Of a stretch of 64,000 bases of DNA, positions 12,701 to 25,629 are shown in pieces. Position 1 is the first letter of the stretch, and each line of letters starts with the position of its first letter. Origin of the DNA: Pyrrhoderma lamaoense (taxonomy: Eukaryota; Basidiomycota; Agaricomycetes; Hymenochaetales; Hymenochaetaceae); contig NBAZ01000009.1 of the NCBI GenBank assembly GCA_002794735.1, positions 434,001 through 498,000 on the forward strand. Direction: 5' to 3'. Made by a program: the position numbers and the translations under genes. Under the pieces are notes generated by a model that was not told the origin of the DNA, searched no databases, and was given only the letters and a program-made list of their open reading frames with translations.

Positions 12701-15570
12701 CTCGAAGGCTTATTGTTCAGTTGGCGTGGTTTGATGGTCAGAGCGTTTGCAAAGTGATAGTATGCGTTGTTAACCAGCGCGTCGTTGATGTCAATGTGGC
12801 CGATGTTGTTTATTATTGATTCTTATGTGACGGATGTCTTTCTCGACGAAAGCCTGCGCAAGAAAGGATGGTGTATTGTCGGGGAGGGATGAGAGGAGTA
12901 AAACCCGCCAAAGAGAGGTAGAAAGAGAGATGGGATGCGATGAACAAGGAGAACCATCAAAGGTACAAATACCCATAAGTACTATGGTTCCTCTTCGATT
13001 TCCCACGGTGAACTCCCCTCCCTAGATCCTTGATTTTCTCCCGACATATATTTTCGCACTTATGCCCTTTTTTTCCTACTGTCAATTTCCTTCACGGGAG
13101 GGTATTCTAAAACTGCGTATACTCTAACGCCACACGCTATATGTCCCCATTTTGGAAAGAAAAACAGCTGTATTCAAGCAGCTGGCTTTTTAGTAAAGAG
13201 CTAGAAACCCAGTCTCTCTTCCCCACCCAGCGGGGTTGAGGACTTAAAATCAAGTGGCTTCATCCTTTTCGACCACGTGGGTAAGCACGCGAAAAGGACC
13301 CTGGAATTTAGTTCCTTCCCGAAATGTGTAAAGAATGTCCAAATCCGGATGAAAGTAATACTCTAAAAGAGTTACGATCTTCTTCCTCATTCGCGTCCAC
13401 TATGAGGGCTAATTTACTTCCTGCTCCCCTATCGTTCTGTGCTGAGCTTCCAGGAATACGACTACAAATCTCTTTTCATCGGCATGAAAGCCGACGAGCA
13501 AAGGTCTCGAGACAGAACAGCAATTCAGTTGATGATCACTCAGCAGAAATCACACCTAAAAGAACGGCGGAGGATGGCGTTTCCTCGACGATAATCTTCT
13601 TTACTAAGGACATACGACCCTGGCTATATATGGCACTAAGGAAAAGAAGTCATCCCGCACTTCTTAATCTGCGCTCATGGAACAAGGAAGGGCTAAACTT
13701 CCAGACTCTCGACAAACGTGGAATACAAGACAGTCAATATTCGTCCCTATCATTCCTTTAGAGATTTTCCAATATTGCCACTCTCCCGCCAGTGGTCAAA
13801 GATGCTCAGATGACTATCGCGCCGTAGTAAGTCGCACCGCTCCACAGACCAGGTAACTGCTTTTCCTCTTACCGGATATCACATTCTTTTCCCCGTTTTC
13901 AATCTTTTTGCTTGTAACTGGGTGGTGGCTGCACTGTTGTTGCTACTTATATATTACAATATGGTTGCATGGCTAGTGGATGGAAGTAGCAATCATCTCT
14001 TTCAGTCCACCATCAAGTTCGTCAGTGCCATTGAAGGTTCGTCGTTATTATCTTGATTTTCCTGTTTTACAGCATCAAGACCTTTATTATTGTTTTTCTC
14101 GACAAATTCATATACGAAATTTGATCAAAGTCTAGCTCTCCCAATCTGTTCACTCAGGCCCGCAAGAATCTAGCCAATTAGAAGGAGTGATCTAAAACTC
14201 TACACCCTTATTTTATATATTTCTCATTTGTGCTTCCCCTTCCTTAATTTCCTTCTTTATCTATATCTTCATCTTCTTTTTGACCCGATGAGATCAATCG
14301 ATGGTGTTGCCATGTGGACGAACTTGAAACGCGACACCGAGGAACACTAACACTATTCAGAACAAAGCAAACCAAAGTGGACGAGGTCGGCATTTTTTTT
14401 TCTTAGTACCTGATTTTTTATATCCTACGTAAAGTCAACTTGCTCTGGTGCCTGAGCTTAGAAGACCGGCTGATTCCGAACGTAAGTGGCAGCGCCATTT
14501 ACTCTAGTAAGTGTAAAGGTCAAAAAACGTGTGCACCCTCAAACCTGTCTCGTTTGGTGAATGAGCGAGGGTTACATGAGCGACAATACTTGATCATAGT
14601 ATCATATCGGAACTTTGGTCACATTGCACATGGGAACTGCTCATAACTCTTACATAGGCTGTGTATGAATGTCTATTACATGCATCGACGTTTATATCAT
14701 GATGTCTCTCGGACCGATATCACCACATTACACGGTGCCCCGCCTTGAGACTCTTCCCTCTCTAATTATAGCCAGCCGCGGATTTATATCACTACGTGGT
14801 TTAAACGCCGAAGGAAGCAAAGTTCAACGCACACCTTTTTCGTAAGAATAGTGATTCTCAGGCAACTAGATTGATTATTGGCCTAAGTAACGCGTCTTGT
14901 TGTGTCAAGCTTTTCAGTCCTAAGAGACTTCTAGAGTACAATATGCGTGGTTTCTTCGATCCATCTCCTATACACTCTAGAGGCTAAGGGAAAATCACAG
15001 ACTTCTGTCTGATTTACAGCATGATCACAGAAGAGAGAAGCGAGTAGCATCAGGTCGCTGAGGGCATGCTAATCTAGAAAAGGGGGAAAATCAGCTGCCT
15101 TCGCGTCGTCTTATACCGTTGGTTTGAAGGTGTAGAGATCTGTCAATATGTTCATGCCCGTATTGTTACTCTAGTCTAACAAATCGCTGACCAAAATTGA
15201 TAAAGAGGTTCCGAAAACAAGCTAGATGTAATTACTTTCGGAATAGATGTTCTCTTGGCGTACAGGGCTAATCATTGATATTGTGCTATACTCACCTCAA
15301 TAGCTCAGTAGTTGTTTGATGCTTCATTTATCGTTTTTTTTTTGCATGTCGTATATTGGAAATTGCATGTTAGCCATACTTGATACTAGATGAAATATAA
15401 TAAAGAACAGGAGAAGCTCATCTTTTTGTGACGTGACTACGAGTGTCACTTGCCACGACATCATGACACCTCCGCAGCCACTAGTTACCCAGACGCGCTT
15501 GAAGTTAAGTCTAACGCGTTCAAGTTGCTGGCTCAACACCTGTTTGAGGCTCTTACAAGAACACAAAACA
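12701..15570. other. Divergent promoter region between HMG factor and SWP1
   Basis: About 2.9 kb between two divergently transcribed genes. The open frames here (for example 13324-13761 plus) show no family motif. Several CT-rich stretches near 14200-14280 look like fungal promoter or 5' leader tracts. Nothing else could be supported. Confidence 0.5.
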
Positions 15571-16715
15571 ATGGCTCGTGCTCTTTTGCTACTACCACTC
15601 CTTGCTGCTGTAGCTAGTGCAGCACAGCTTGCTGTAAAGTCTGCTCGTGTAACAGTCTCCTCAAAAGATGGTTCCCAGTTACGATCTGAAGTGTATGTCT
15701 CGTCTCTAGGTTAATCAAAGTCTATACTTATATCCGTATCGTCATTTTGTATCTGTTGCTGAACCACGGCTATGAACACATCTGCATATACAAATCTATA
15801 CTAAATAGTCTCAATATTGGTAACGAAGTTCCACAAACACTACTTGAAGTCGGACCAACGGACACATTGAGACTCTCGTTTTCAATCAATGAAAACTCGA
15901 AGGAAGGTCAGGGCATTAAGCCTCACCAGACCTTCTTGCGCTTCTATGACGAGACAACAGGAGAAGAAGGGATCCAACCTCTGCGTGTCAGCTCCGGAGG
16001 AAAGGCAAAGTTTGAACTTGTAAGAGAGAGCTTCACATTCTTTCGTACTAGAATATGTCGAATTAGCTTTCTTTTAACTTACCTCCTCGATATTATCAAC
16101 ACTATCTAGAATATGGCACGTCCTCCCTCGTCTCTTCCACCTTCAGGAGAGTCTCCTTTAAAAGTGTCCCTCATGCTTGGCTCATTCGAACACGATCCAC
16201 TCCAAGCTCATATTTTTGACCTTGTCGTCCCTCCATCCGCCCCGGCACCTCAACACTCTGATGAACCTTCCTTCCACCTTCTCCCTGAGATTCAGCACAC
16301 ATTCCACCCGGAACCTACCTCACCTCCGAAATTCATCAGTGCCGTTTTTGCCGTGCTCGTCATTGCGCCCTGGACTGTATTACTTTCATCAGTACGTCTC
16401 TCCGCTCCTCTTCTACTCCACTCTTGGCACACCTCCCTTTTTCGCATTTCTTGGAGTGTCAAACAATACAGTGGTACTGATGTCGTTTATTTCTAGCTAT
16501 CTCGGATTCCTCACAGGCTTCCTTACCTACTCAAACCCCAAATTCTGACATTTGTTTCCCTACTTGGAGCGTTCGAAGGATTACTATTATACTATTGGGT
16601 TGCCTTACGTCTTGGGCAGGTACTTGCCTACGGAGCTCTCCTCGGAGTACCAACCATCTTCGCTGGGAATCGAGCATTGAAATCGCTTGCGAAGTGGAGA
16701 GTAGGAGCCGTATGA
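15571..16715 (+). CDS. SWP1: Oligosaccharyltransferase subunit, ribophorin II / Swp1
   Basis: Delta/Swp1 subunit of the ER oligosaccharyltransferase, which transfers the preassembled glycan to Asn of nascent proteins. Four exons: 15571-15692, 15809-16019, 16110-16391, 16497-16715, giving 277 residues in one uninterrupted frame. A signal peptide (MARALLLLPLLAAVASA) is followed by a luminal beta-rich domain, with NEVPQTLLEVGPTDTLRLSF and KPHQTFLRFYDETTGEEG recognisable as ribophorin II blocks. Two or three C-terminal membrane helices follow (KFISAVFAVLVIAPWTVLL; LLGAFEGLLLYYWVAL; VLAYGALLGVPTIFAG). The final LAKWRVGAV is a short cytosolic tail. Exon phases agree throughout. The fungal protein is shorter than the vertebrate one, as expected. 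Confidence 0.93.
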
Positions 16716-17003
16716 ATAGATTTTAAAAAAAAAAAATTGGTGTCATTGACATATATCATGTTTTGTAATGCTTCTTTTCTATTTATATGCTAAAAAGTCT
16801 AGCATCAAGGCTAGGGTTCTCAATACTATTTGATTTGTGTGTTGATAATCGCTCGATTGTAAAATATCGACACCTAAGTTGGCATAGAAAAAGGGTTGGT
16901 TTTGTGGATAAAGTTCTCTAGAAAAACGGCTTTATTCACATATATTTCAAATTGAGATGGAGCAAAAAATATAGCGACGACACTTGCATGAAATGGAAAA
17001 AAC

Positions 17004-17075
17004 AGGACTCAAGGTGGGTCGAACACCTGACCTTAGGATCTGCAATCCCACGCTCTACCACTAAGCTATAAGTCC
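17004..17075 (-). tRNA. tRNA-Cys: tRNA-Cys (GCA)
   Basis: Reverse complement folds as a complete 72-nt cloverleaf without intron. The acceptor GGACTTA pairs with TGAGTCC (one T-G pair). The D-arm is GCTTAGTGGTAGAGC, the anticodon stem TGGGA/TCCTA encloses loop TTGCAGA (anticodon GCA), and the T-arm AGGTG/CACCT has loop TTCGACC. The internal A and B box promoter elements are intact. No CCA is encoded, as usual in eukaryotes. Confidence 0.93.
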
Positions 17076-17382
17076 ATGTGCCAAAGTATTTTAATAGAAG
17101 CTAGATTCTGCATTACTGATAATAGTTATTTCATAATGATATCTGACGAATGCGTAAAAATAGTACTCCATTGTGAGCCCCAATCCCCCTCCCTTGAGGG
17201 GAAATAAGTCCTGAGACCCCATTTCTTGCAGCCTATAGTCATGTAGATCCATCCTGTAAAAAAGGGTCGAGCTAGATACACTGCTTGCATTAACAGAAAT
17301 CATGAGATGAGATCTCTTCGTTTCTAAACCATATTATTTTAGATCTATACTATAGTGCCCACCATACAAACTCTCCCATCCC

Positions 17383-19784
17383 TCAGCTCTTCCCACTCCT
17401 CCGCCTTTCAAGAAGCTCCTTTACCCTCTTATCCCTCTTCGACTTCTTGATCTCCTTTTCCCGCTTCTTCTGCTGCGTACTAGAGATATCCCCACCCTCT
17501 TTGCTTTCTTCCTCTACACGGGCAACATAATCATCAATTACTCGCTCCATTTCACTCTGGATGACCGCCTGAGAGTCTGCACCCGCGTTTTCCATGGTGG
17601 CTATCTTGGAGGAAGGTATAGCCCACTGGAAATCGAATCCCCATCCCCCAAGCTGTGCTTTCTCATTAAGCGGTAAACCAAGTTTTCTTGCTTGTCCCAC
17701 ATTTTGTTCTGATGATCCTCTCTCTTCTTCTAAAAGCTTATCAGGTATGCTAGGTTCTTCGAGACTCGAGTCGGAAGTTAAGTAAGGGGCATTTGCGGAC
17801 ATCGCACACCCTTCTTCTCTCCACCATCTTACAAACCATTCAGCTGCTCGATCCGTGTCAGGTATACCTCCGCGCTTCCTCATTCTCAGTCTTTCTGCAA
17901 GAGTTTCAAGGAAGATGCTGACATCGTCCAAAGGAGGTATGCCGGAAGGCAATATAGACAAATACGCTGGATCTGATACCATTAGACAGTTATTTGAAAG
18001 AAAGCATTAGTAAACAAGGAATAGAAATAAATTTTTAGAAAAAAAAATGGGGGGAGGGGGAAAGGTATTAATATAAAGCTCAAAGAAGAAAATAGCTTAC
18101 TGGAAGGATTTAGCACATTTAGTTGAAAGAGAAGGTATTCTGCTAGCACCTCATTTGGGTATAATCCTTCCCTTATTCCCGCTGACGTGGTGGGTTTATC
18201 CAGTAGTTAAGCCCAATATCAAATAGCAGATTAATTTGCTGTTAGTTAGACAAAAGAAGTGGCTTCTTGAGCTTCTACATACCTATGAGTGCAAGTTTGA
18301 TACCTCTTTCAGCACCTAGGTCGCCTTTCCCCAAGAACGGTAGCATAACACCTGGAGAATCATATGAATATACCAACGGACTTTGAGACAATTTTAGCCT
18401 CGTAGATAGTGCTCGTGTCAGCCCTGGATTAGCGGAAGTGCGTAAAGCCTTCGGTGTTGCTATACGTGGACCGAGAGATACGTTTAAGTAAATGAAATTT
18501 GTTAAAATCGTAAGGCAGGAAAAAAAAACGGGATTTTGAGTCAGAAATTTGGAAACACTACGATGACTCTACACATACGCCCGGGGATACCCATATTCCG
18601 TAGTGCATTCAGTAAAGTAGACTTGCCCACGTTCGGCATCCCTACGACAAGTACGTTGAGCTCGTTGGAAACGTGTGCATTGTCCCGAGCAATGTCTTAT
18701 AGAACCAAAGTTAAGATCAGAAGACGAAGGAAGAGGGTGGGCGGGATGATTACGAGAAGAGAGATGTGTATATGGATCAGAAAGGTCAGCATCGGTGATT
18801 TGTTATTTCAAACTGAAACACGGCGTGACGCACTTACTATCGTCTCGTGAAGGTTCCTTACATCTTTAGGACGATTCCACGAGGCAAAAATCGTCTGCTG
18901 ATTAGGGAATCTAGACTTAATGGCCCTCTGGAAAGGCTAGACGTTTTTTACATCATGTATCAAGATGATCAGCAAACGGCAGGTAACTTGTATAGATAAC
19001 AATTATATTAATGATGAGCATGCTGCTTACTTCAATACCCCATTCTGGAACTAAGTCACGCTTGTTCATGACGACAATGTGTTCACAAACAAGGGAGGAA
19101 TGACCTCGTAGTGAGGGTGCAGAGCTGCTTAAAGACTGAGTTCCGCAATTCAGAAAAGATTGTGCAATTTTCTGCCGTTCATGTCTCCATTTTTGAAGTA
19201 AACCTAAGATGAGGGTAATTATAAATTAGAAGAATCCTTACGCAATGTAATGATTGCATAAAAAAACCAGAAGATGTGGGGAAAGAATATGAGGTAGGTG
19301 CACAATTTCCGTGAACGCCGCAAGAAAGTAGTTCCCTTCAGGAAAATTCCAGATAGAATGCAGAACCGAAACAATGTGCCTCTTCCTTCTCTGATATCAG
19401 AATAACTTCGACAATCCACAAGAAATCAATGTATTCCTCAACCTGTCACTACAGAGGATAACGGCCATAAGTGACATCAGTTAGATAACCTATCTGCACG
19501 ATATCGGAACCACTTTCCCGTAATATTGTAATTAACAAAGGGTTTCACGCCACAGTGAGGACTTTAATAACTGCTTCTATTACAAAAATCAAACTGTATA
19601 AGGAAATCAACGCACCTTCGAAGGTACCGTTGATACTTGTCAGTGGAAGACGTGAGTCGCGCAGCTCAAGCACGACATCCGTGCGGCTGAGGAGCGCAGG
19701 AAGGTTGCGTAAAAACTGGCGCATGTGTCCAGGATACCATGACGGTGGTGCAGGCAAGACGAGTGATGCAATACTTTGGGACAT
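17383..19784 (-). CDS. MTG1: Mitochondrial ribosome-assembly GTPase Mtg1
   Basis: Circularly permuted GTPase of the YlqF/Mtg1 family, acting in assembly of the mitochondrial large ribosomal subunit. Start ATG at 19784 gives MSQSIASLVLPAPPSWYPGH, followed by MRQFLRNLPALLSRTDVVLE and LRDSRLPLTSIN, the standard N-terminal block. The G motifs run in permuted order: G4 NKRD near 19055-19075 (VMNKRDLVPEWG), then G1 GMPNVGKSTLLNALRNMG near 18590-18655, then G3 DSPG near 18385. The C-terminal half contains GLYPNEVLAEYLLF and an extension ending in a strongly basic, lysine-rich tail (17383-17480), longer than usual. Splice phases checked at three introns are consistent. No frame break found. Confidence 0.93.
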
Positions 19785-21612
19785 GATGTCCGAAGTCAGA
19801 TCTAGTTCCTATCACCTAGTCCCCCTAGATCGAGAGAAAAGGGAGTATACACCAGGCGGCAGGTGATACAATGATTGCGCCAAACCGTGGATCAGAGAAC
19901 AGCCCCTAAGAATGATATGTCAGAAAGAGGGAAATTACCTGTAAAGATGCCAACAGCAATCTCTAAAGAAAGGGATAAATAGTCCCGATTTAGAGCACTT
20001 AATATAAACAAGCATGTCAGAAGAGTTCTCCGTTCTCTTCAGCTATATGACTAAGAAAATTCTCTTACCCAAAGGTGAAAAGTCGCTAGGAAACGTCCTC
20101 TTAGTATACTTGAGCCTCAAGAAGAGAAAAATCAGAGACGACAAAGCAGCTCTGAGTATTTGGTTCAGATCGAAAGAAATGCCGATTTTTATGGAGGACA
20201 AAATTTCAGGAGAATCACGAAGCCTTCGGGTGTTATCACAAAAGAATTGAGATGTATCAACTTTTCGTGATTTACTTGGCCAGACCGGCGAGCTCGGTAG
20301 TTGAAATAGAGAGTAGTGACTGGAAGTGTTTATCAACAGGACAATGACGAAAGCTTCTCTTTGAAGTAAATAAGATAGTTGATTAGATGAGTCTATTGGC
20401 ATTATCCATATAAAAACCTTTTCAGGACGAACTAGATTGCGTGAGAAAAAAAAGAGGAGGCAAAGGGTTGGAGCGCTAGGATAAGACACACGGGCGCTTT
20501 AGCGTGGAATCCTTCAAGCCAGATATACTTTCGAGTCATAATGCACGTACTTTCCTATGCTCTCAGTGTCTGTCAAAGAAAAGGACTACGAGGGGGGACC
20601 GCTTAAGATGTGAGAGCAAAATGAAGATCTCCTAGTTTGGAATTAGGGGTGCAGAAGCAGAAAAAGAACGAACACGTCACGTAACGGGTGTGACAACCCG
20701 CGTCAAAAATAAATCAAAAATTAAAGTTTATTTGGTTCCGTATTCGGGTGGCTTGGGGTCTTCTTCAAATTTCTTCTTTATTCCCCATCTGGAGGTAAAC
20801 CGAGAATTAGGTTTACGTGGTCTGCTGCTCAATTGCCATTGGCGTACGAAGTGTCTTAGAGCTTTGCATGTCGACATTATTTGCTAAAGATTGACTTTAA
20901 ATTACTCAAGTCTCTAACGCGACGAAAGGACTATTAGCCTTAAGCGGTGGCTGTGACTAGTGCCAGTTGTCTGGTTTGATGTGTATGCAACAGCATGCTT
21001 GCGTACAAAGCTCAAAAACCATCATCACCTCAATTGCCATCATTGGGTGTGATCATATGGCCACAGCACAGTATTAGGGAAGGTCCACTCCATATCACAA
21101 TAGAAAGGATATACAAATAGTTTCATTTTAGATGTGATACTTTGTATGAGGTGGTTTATAAGAGCGTAGTAGTGAAAATAAAGATTTTAGCAGCTACGGG
21201 TTGACAATAGTAAGTACTCGGTATACCTAGAACAAATGAGATAGCAGATGAAAACTGTGGGAAAAGCAAGGTGAAGGGTGAGATAAGCACACGATGTCTA
21301 GGGACAGATAGCAAATATCAAAAAAGAAAACAAAAAGCCAAACAATCCAAGAAAATACTATGTTACACATGATGGCCAGAGAAAGGTAGATCGGGGACGG
21401 TTAAGGTAGCACAAATGGAGAGGAGAAAGAAGGCCGTCAATTAAGAATATAATACCAAACACATGATTACTATCATTCGCAAGATAAAATCTTGCCAGAG
21501 ACGAGATGAGACGAGGCGAGAGAAGAGCAGCTCTTTTTTACGGCGGGAAGGAAGAGGATGTCGATTAGTGGTCTAGGATAGAGAAACACGTATTTAGAAC
21601 AAGTGGATATGG
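19785..21612. other. Intergenic, no gene recognised
   Basis: About 1.8 kb upstream of MTG1 and downstream of the next minus-strand gene. Open frames of 65-148 codons (for example 20043-20489 minus, Phe/Leu/Ser-rich) have no recognisable motif and no splice-supported partners. Confidence 0.5.
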
Positions 21613-22407
21613 TTATACTGAAGTACCATTACCTGGGTTGACCCACGTATCCTTTCCTTCGGAAATCGCGTCGAAGTTTTTACCACTCCTCAGCCGTCGT
21701 TCTACCATGACTGGGGCTGAGTCCAGGTTGATGAGCTTTGTAGAGGGAGGTGGTGAGCCCTCAACCCAACCTTTCCAACCCTTCTTTGATGCTTGCCGCT
21801 TCTTGCGCTGCTTCGGCTGCTCAATAGGTTGTGGTTGCCCCAACGGTTCGTCCGTTAGCGAGAACCCATCCTCAGGAGTGTGTGGCCGCCTCGAGGAGCC
21901 AATCGACATTGTAGAAGAAATTGAGGGGCCGGGAGTAGGAGGGGACAATTCGGGAGGCGGTGTTGGAGATACCGACCGCGTCGCAGCGACTGCGGGCCCA
22001 CGGGTCCGCCAGAAGGAAGAGCAGCTCGCATTTACGTGAGGTTCACTGCTTGAAGGGCCAGACGATGACGCTCGCATAGACTGTGAACCACCTGGTACGG
22101 GCGTAACCACACTTGGCCCTCTCCCTACAGTCGAGCCTTTACGTGCTTTATCCTTTCGCTCACTGCCAGCCTTTTGTTTCCTAACCCTCTTAAGTTCCTT
22201 CTCGCGTTGTTTTCGTTCCAGCCGACGCGCCTTCCTTATTTCCTCGTCCCCTTCAATAGCCTTGTATGGCCCTACGCCATTTAATAAGCTTGTTAAAACG
22301 TCCCGCGGTGGACGTGGGTCAAAGTCGCCAGCAAGCACGCCGGTTGCTGTTCGACGACGCTTGAGTGGTGGAGGAAGAGTTGGGAGGGATGTTGTTGCAG
22401 AGAACAT
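21613..22407 (-). CDS. Basic, Pro/Ser-rich protein of unknown function
   Basis: I do not recognise this 264-residue protein. The single open exon has strongly biased, coding-like composition. The N-terminus has a KRRR cluster at about 18-21. Then comes GVLAGDFDPRPPRDVLTSLL, a highly charged helical stretch (about 60-95, many R/K/E in a coiled-coil-like pattern) and a Ser/Pro/Gly-rich middle containing PTPPPELSPPTPGPS. A second basic cluster (KQRKKRQASKKGWKGW) lies near residue 205, with a conserved-looking ending RRLRSGKNFDAISEGKDTW. Two basic clusters suggest a nuclear protein, which is inference. The start at 22407 is the first ATG and has no competing upstream ATG in frame. It could be a lineage-restricted basidiomycete protein. 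Confidence 0.7.
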   Translation of the reverse strand: MFSATTSLPTLPPPLKRRRTATGVLAGDFDPRPPRDVLTSLLNGVGPYKAIEGDEEIRKARRLERKQREKELKRVRKQKAGSERKDKARKGSTVGRGPSVVTPVPGGSQSMRASSSGPSSSEPHVNASCSSFWRTRGPAVAATRSVSPTPPPELSPPTPGPSISSTMSIGSSRRPHTPEDGFSLTDEPLGQPQPIEQPKQRKKRQASKKGWKGWVEGSPPPSTKLINLDSAPVMVERRLRSGKNFDAISEGKDTWVNPGNGTSV

Positions 22408-25400
22408 GGCAGTAACGGGACAAGGCGGGGGTTAGATGAAGAAGCGCGTCATGGTATAAAATACCAGTTGAGGACAACCAATCGACAAACAAGTACAAAC
22501 AAGTTATATTAATATCTGATTTTTATCTGACCCAACCCTATCTACTTCCATCTTGGGGGCGTGTGCATGTATTTCAATTGAACACATCAACCACAGTGTC
22601 CATGTGCCGTTCTCCCTCCGCTCTGTAGCCCCATTTCCCACCCCCTTTCACAGATCTACCAGATACTCCTTCGCCGAGAAGAAGCTTATCGACCCGTCGA
22701 CTTTTTTTGCATTTTGACTGTCTGAATCATCAGTACCCACTCCTGTTTACCAGAACTTTCTCTCTTCTTTTTTTATTATTTCTTTCTATCCCTCGGAAGC
22801 CACCAGCTCACGCCCCTCGTTCCAGGGTTTCGGATCTCTTTGATCACACTCTCCACTTGAGCCACCGTAAAAATCCCAAGTGTCCTCAATGATTTAGGAG
22901 TTTTCATATCCCGCCATCCTTCCCAGTGATTGCAAACAATGGAAGGCATCCGCGGCTTGCTCCCTTGATCCAATTTGTATTTCGTAGCCATCATCTCACC
23001 AGATCAGATTCATCTATCGTGTTTGCCGTATTTGGAGTCTCCTCGAAGACTCCAACCCCTCTGAATTGTTCTCGCACGGGCCCAGAAGGCTACTATCTCC
23101 TATTCTCTTTAGTACATTGTATTCTCGTCTCTTCGTTGACCCGTTGAGAAGTAGTCTTGTACTATTGTATTACACAATCCTTGTCCTCCGTATAGGCCTA
23201 ACTATCTATTGATGACTAAAAGAGCCGATGAGTATCCATCGATCCGACTCATAAATAAAATGAAGAAGAAGAAAGATAATAAAAAAGTCGAGCCTCTGGG
23301 ATAATCGGAACAAATACCCGAAGTGGCAATCGCTCACTTGCCTTCACCCTAATTCGCCCAACGTGCTTTCTTTACGGAACATCAGGCCCTTTCACGTAAA
23401 ATTCGTCTCCTTCCAACCTTCTTTATCAACCAGCGTGCGCGCTTACTCTAAGCATTTTTTTTCATTCTCAGTTTAAAATTTAAAGATCTGTGGTAAAAAA
23501 AAACATCTACCCTTTCCCCGCGCACAACAAATTCGTGAGTTGATGATGTCGTTGTATTTTTGTTGTTATTTGGTTCATTCGCGCCACGGGTTATTTGTGT
23601 CTCCTGAACTGTGCATTCTTTAATTTCATTTCCCCTGATCATTGGCATCAAATGCACACCCATGTTGGTGATTCAGTGCAAACTTTAGCCTTTAATTACT
23701 GGCAAGTATACTACCGGTTACTACTCCCGGTGCTCTTGCTCACGATCTAGGTGTGTATATACGCACAACCTGCTTAGCGAACCAGTAGAATTTCTATTGT
23801 TCTATTATTCCATTAAACAACAAGCTTATGCGTTGTGTCGCGGCTTCATTGTCTTTGACGTACGCCGCAACCATTATAATGTTTGTACGAAGGGGTTGCC
23901 CGCACACACGCCTGGACAGCATGCTTATCACCGCACACACTCAAACACACGACAGACTCTCGACTCTATCCGCTAATCTCTATAGTTCACTGCATTGCAC
24001 ACCTGTTTTTAACTTCGCCAAACTTTGTTATGTCTCCCCCGTATATCATCTGAAAAATCATTACTCCGCTCCCGAACTCCTTCTCGCGGATTCAAAAAGA
24101 ATAGAAGTCAATTCTATTATTATTGTTTAAGTTTTTAGTAGCTGACTTCGAATGCCTCCTAACCTGGCTTGACGACGATCACCTGCGAAGGAGAGTCACG
24201 GTCGGTGTCCCCCGTGCTCCTGACCAAAGCTATACACATTGGGCAACCACTGTCATTAGACATCTCAGATGAATATAGGTTGAAATTACGAGTCTTCTTA
24301 TATGACCAGGACACTTGTTCATTAAGAAATCTCCGTACTTCAACCGAACTTTCCTAACTGTCCCCGTGCCATGATACTCATGACTAGTCGTCCATCCACC
24401 GTTTATATGATCGGGAGGGATAAGCACAATAGTTCCCCGCCATTCGGGTCATACACCAGAAACAGGCCCGGAATTCATCTATCTTTGCTATCTTAATCAC
24501 GTATCCAAGGTCTTCTCACAACCTAGACCGCGGAGGGAATAAACTAACCTTTAGTTTCTCTTTAGATCACTGTGGAGCTACTATTAAAGCTAAATATCAG
24601 CCACAAAGCGTTTTTAGTGCATTCTAAGCCAGCAGTAATAGTCTCTAGTCTTCGGAGATGCAAACAACACATATATACATCATAGAAACTCCTCGTTCTA
24701 ATTCAGATAATGGGATATGCACATATATGAATCCCCACAAACCAAAACTTTAATTACTCAGATTTCATCTCCGCCCAACCGAGGCATCGATACTGCCAAA
24801 GAATATCTCATTGTAGATCTTGGGAATCTAGGTGTGTACATGCAAATTGGACTTGTTGTGCATAAAAAAGGAGTTCAAGAAACAAAAATACTTAATTTAC
24901 TAATATGTGCCGCTCCCCCGGAAAACACCGCAAGAAGAGGAACCAACATAATGGAGCGAATGAGATGATAGTTCGTCAGAAGATTGCTTGCATACGGGTC
25001 AAGTGCCTTAGATGAGTTGCATGGCTCCCACCTGATGATACATCTTCCAGACACAGCCTGACTCAACTTATCGTCCGACATAGATTTGTGGCAGCTTGAT
25101 CGCAGACGAGGCGGAGATTCACTCCGGTTCACTTATTTACCCCTTCCTGTTATGCAGCTAATGATAGTCGCCCAATAGCTTGGCTGTTATTCACCCACAA
25201 CCTTTTGGGCCTGAACTTTATAGTCCCAAACTTTGAACTGAATCAGTGAATGTATGCTTCCTGTGACGGTTGTAGAACGGCCACCGGGTAGCTTGACTTA
25301 TGTAATATTTAAATTTGTTATTAACAGAAGAATTACTTTATGTGGTAAGCTCAGTTGTAATTCACGTGTTGATTCCATCAGAAATTCTCGAAATTCATGA

Positions 25401-25629
25401 CAGGAAAGGCAAAAACCCAAATATAACCTATGAATTTGACATGACTTTTTTCTATTATGCTCCAAGAATCCGTAGTGTTCTGACTCACGCCCCTCTAGCA
25501 ACAATAAGACAGTAGGATGCGGAACGGTATTCTTTCATATCTAACTAATCTACATATCTGTTAAAAGACGTAAAACATACACGAAACAATTTCCTGTACT
25601 TCTAAAACATATTATTCACAGAATCTCCT
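22408..25629. other. Long intergenic region, no gene recognised
   Basis: About 3.2 kb. CT-rich tracts around 22600-22830 sit just upstream of the unknown minus-strand gene and look like its promoter. Open frames such as 23828-24130 plus are short, lack motifs and could not be extended by splicing. No repeats or RNA genes seen. Confidence 0.5.

Noticed and set aside
13324..13761. 145-codon plus-strand frame in the HMG-SWP1 intergenic region
   Set aside because: No recognisable motif and no neighbouring exons in phase; most likely chance.
20043..20489. 148-codon minus-strand frame upstream of MTG1
   Set aside because: Hydrophobic but irregular composition with an overlapping plus-strand frame; nothing to support translation.
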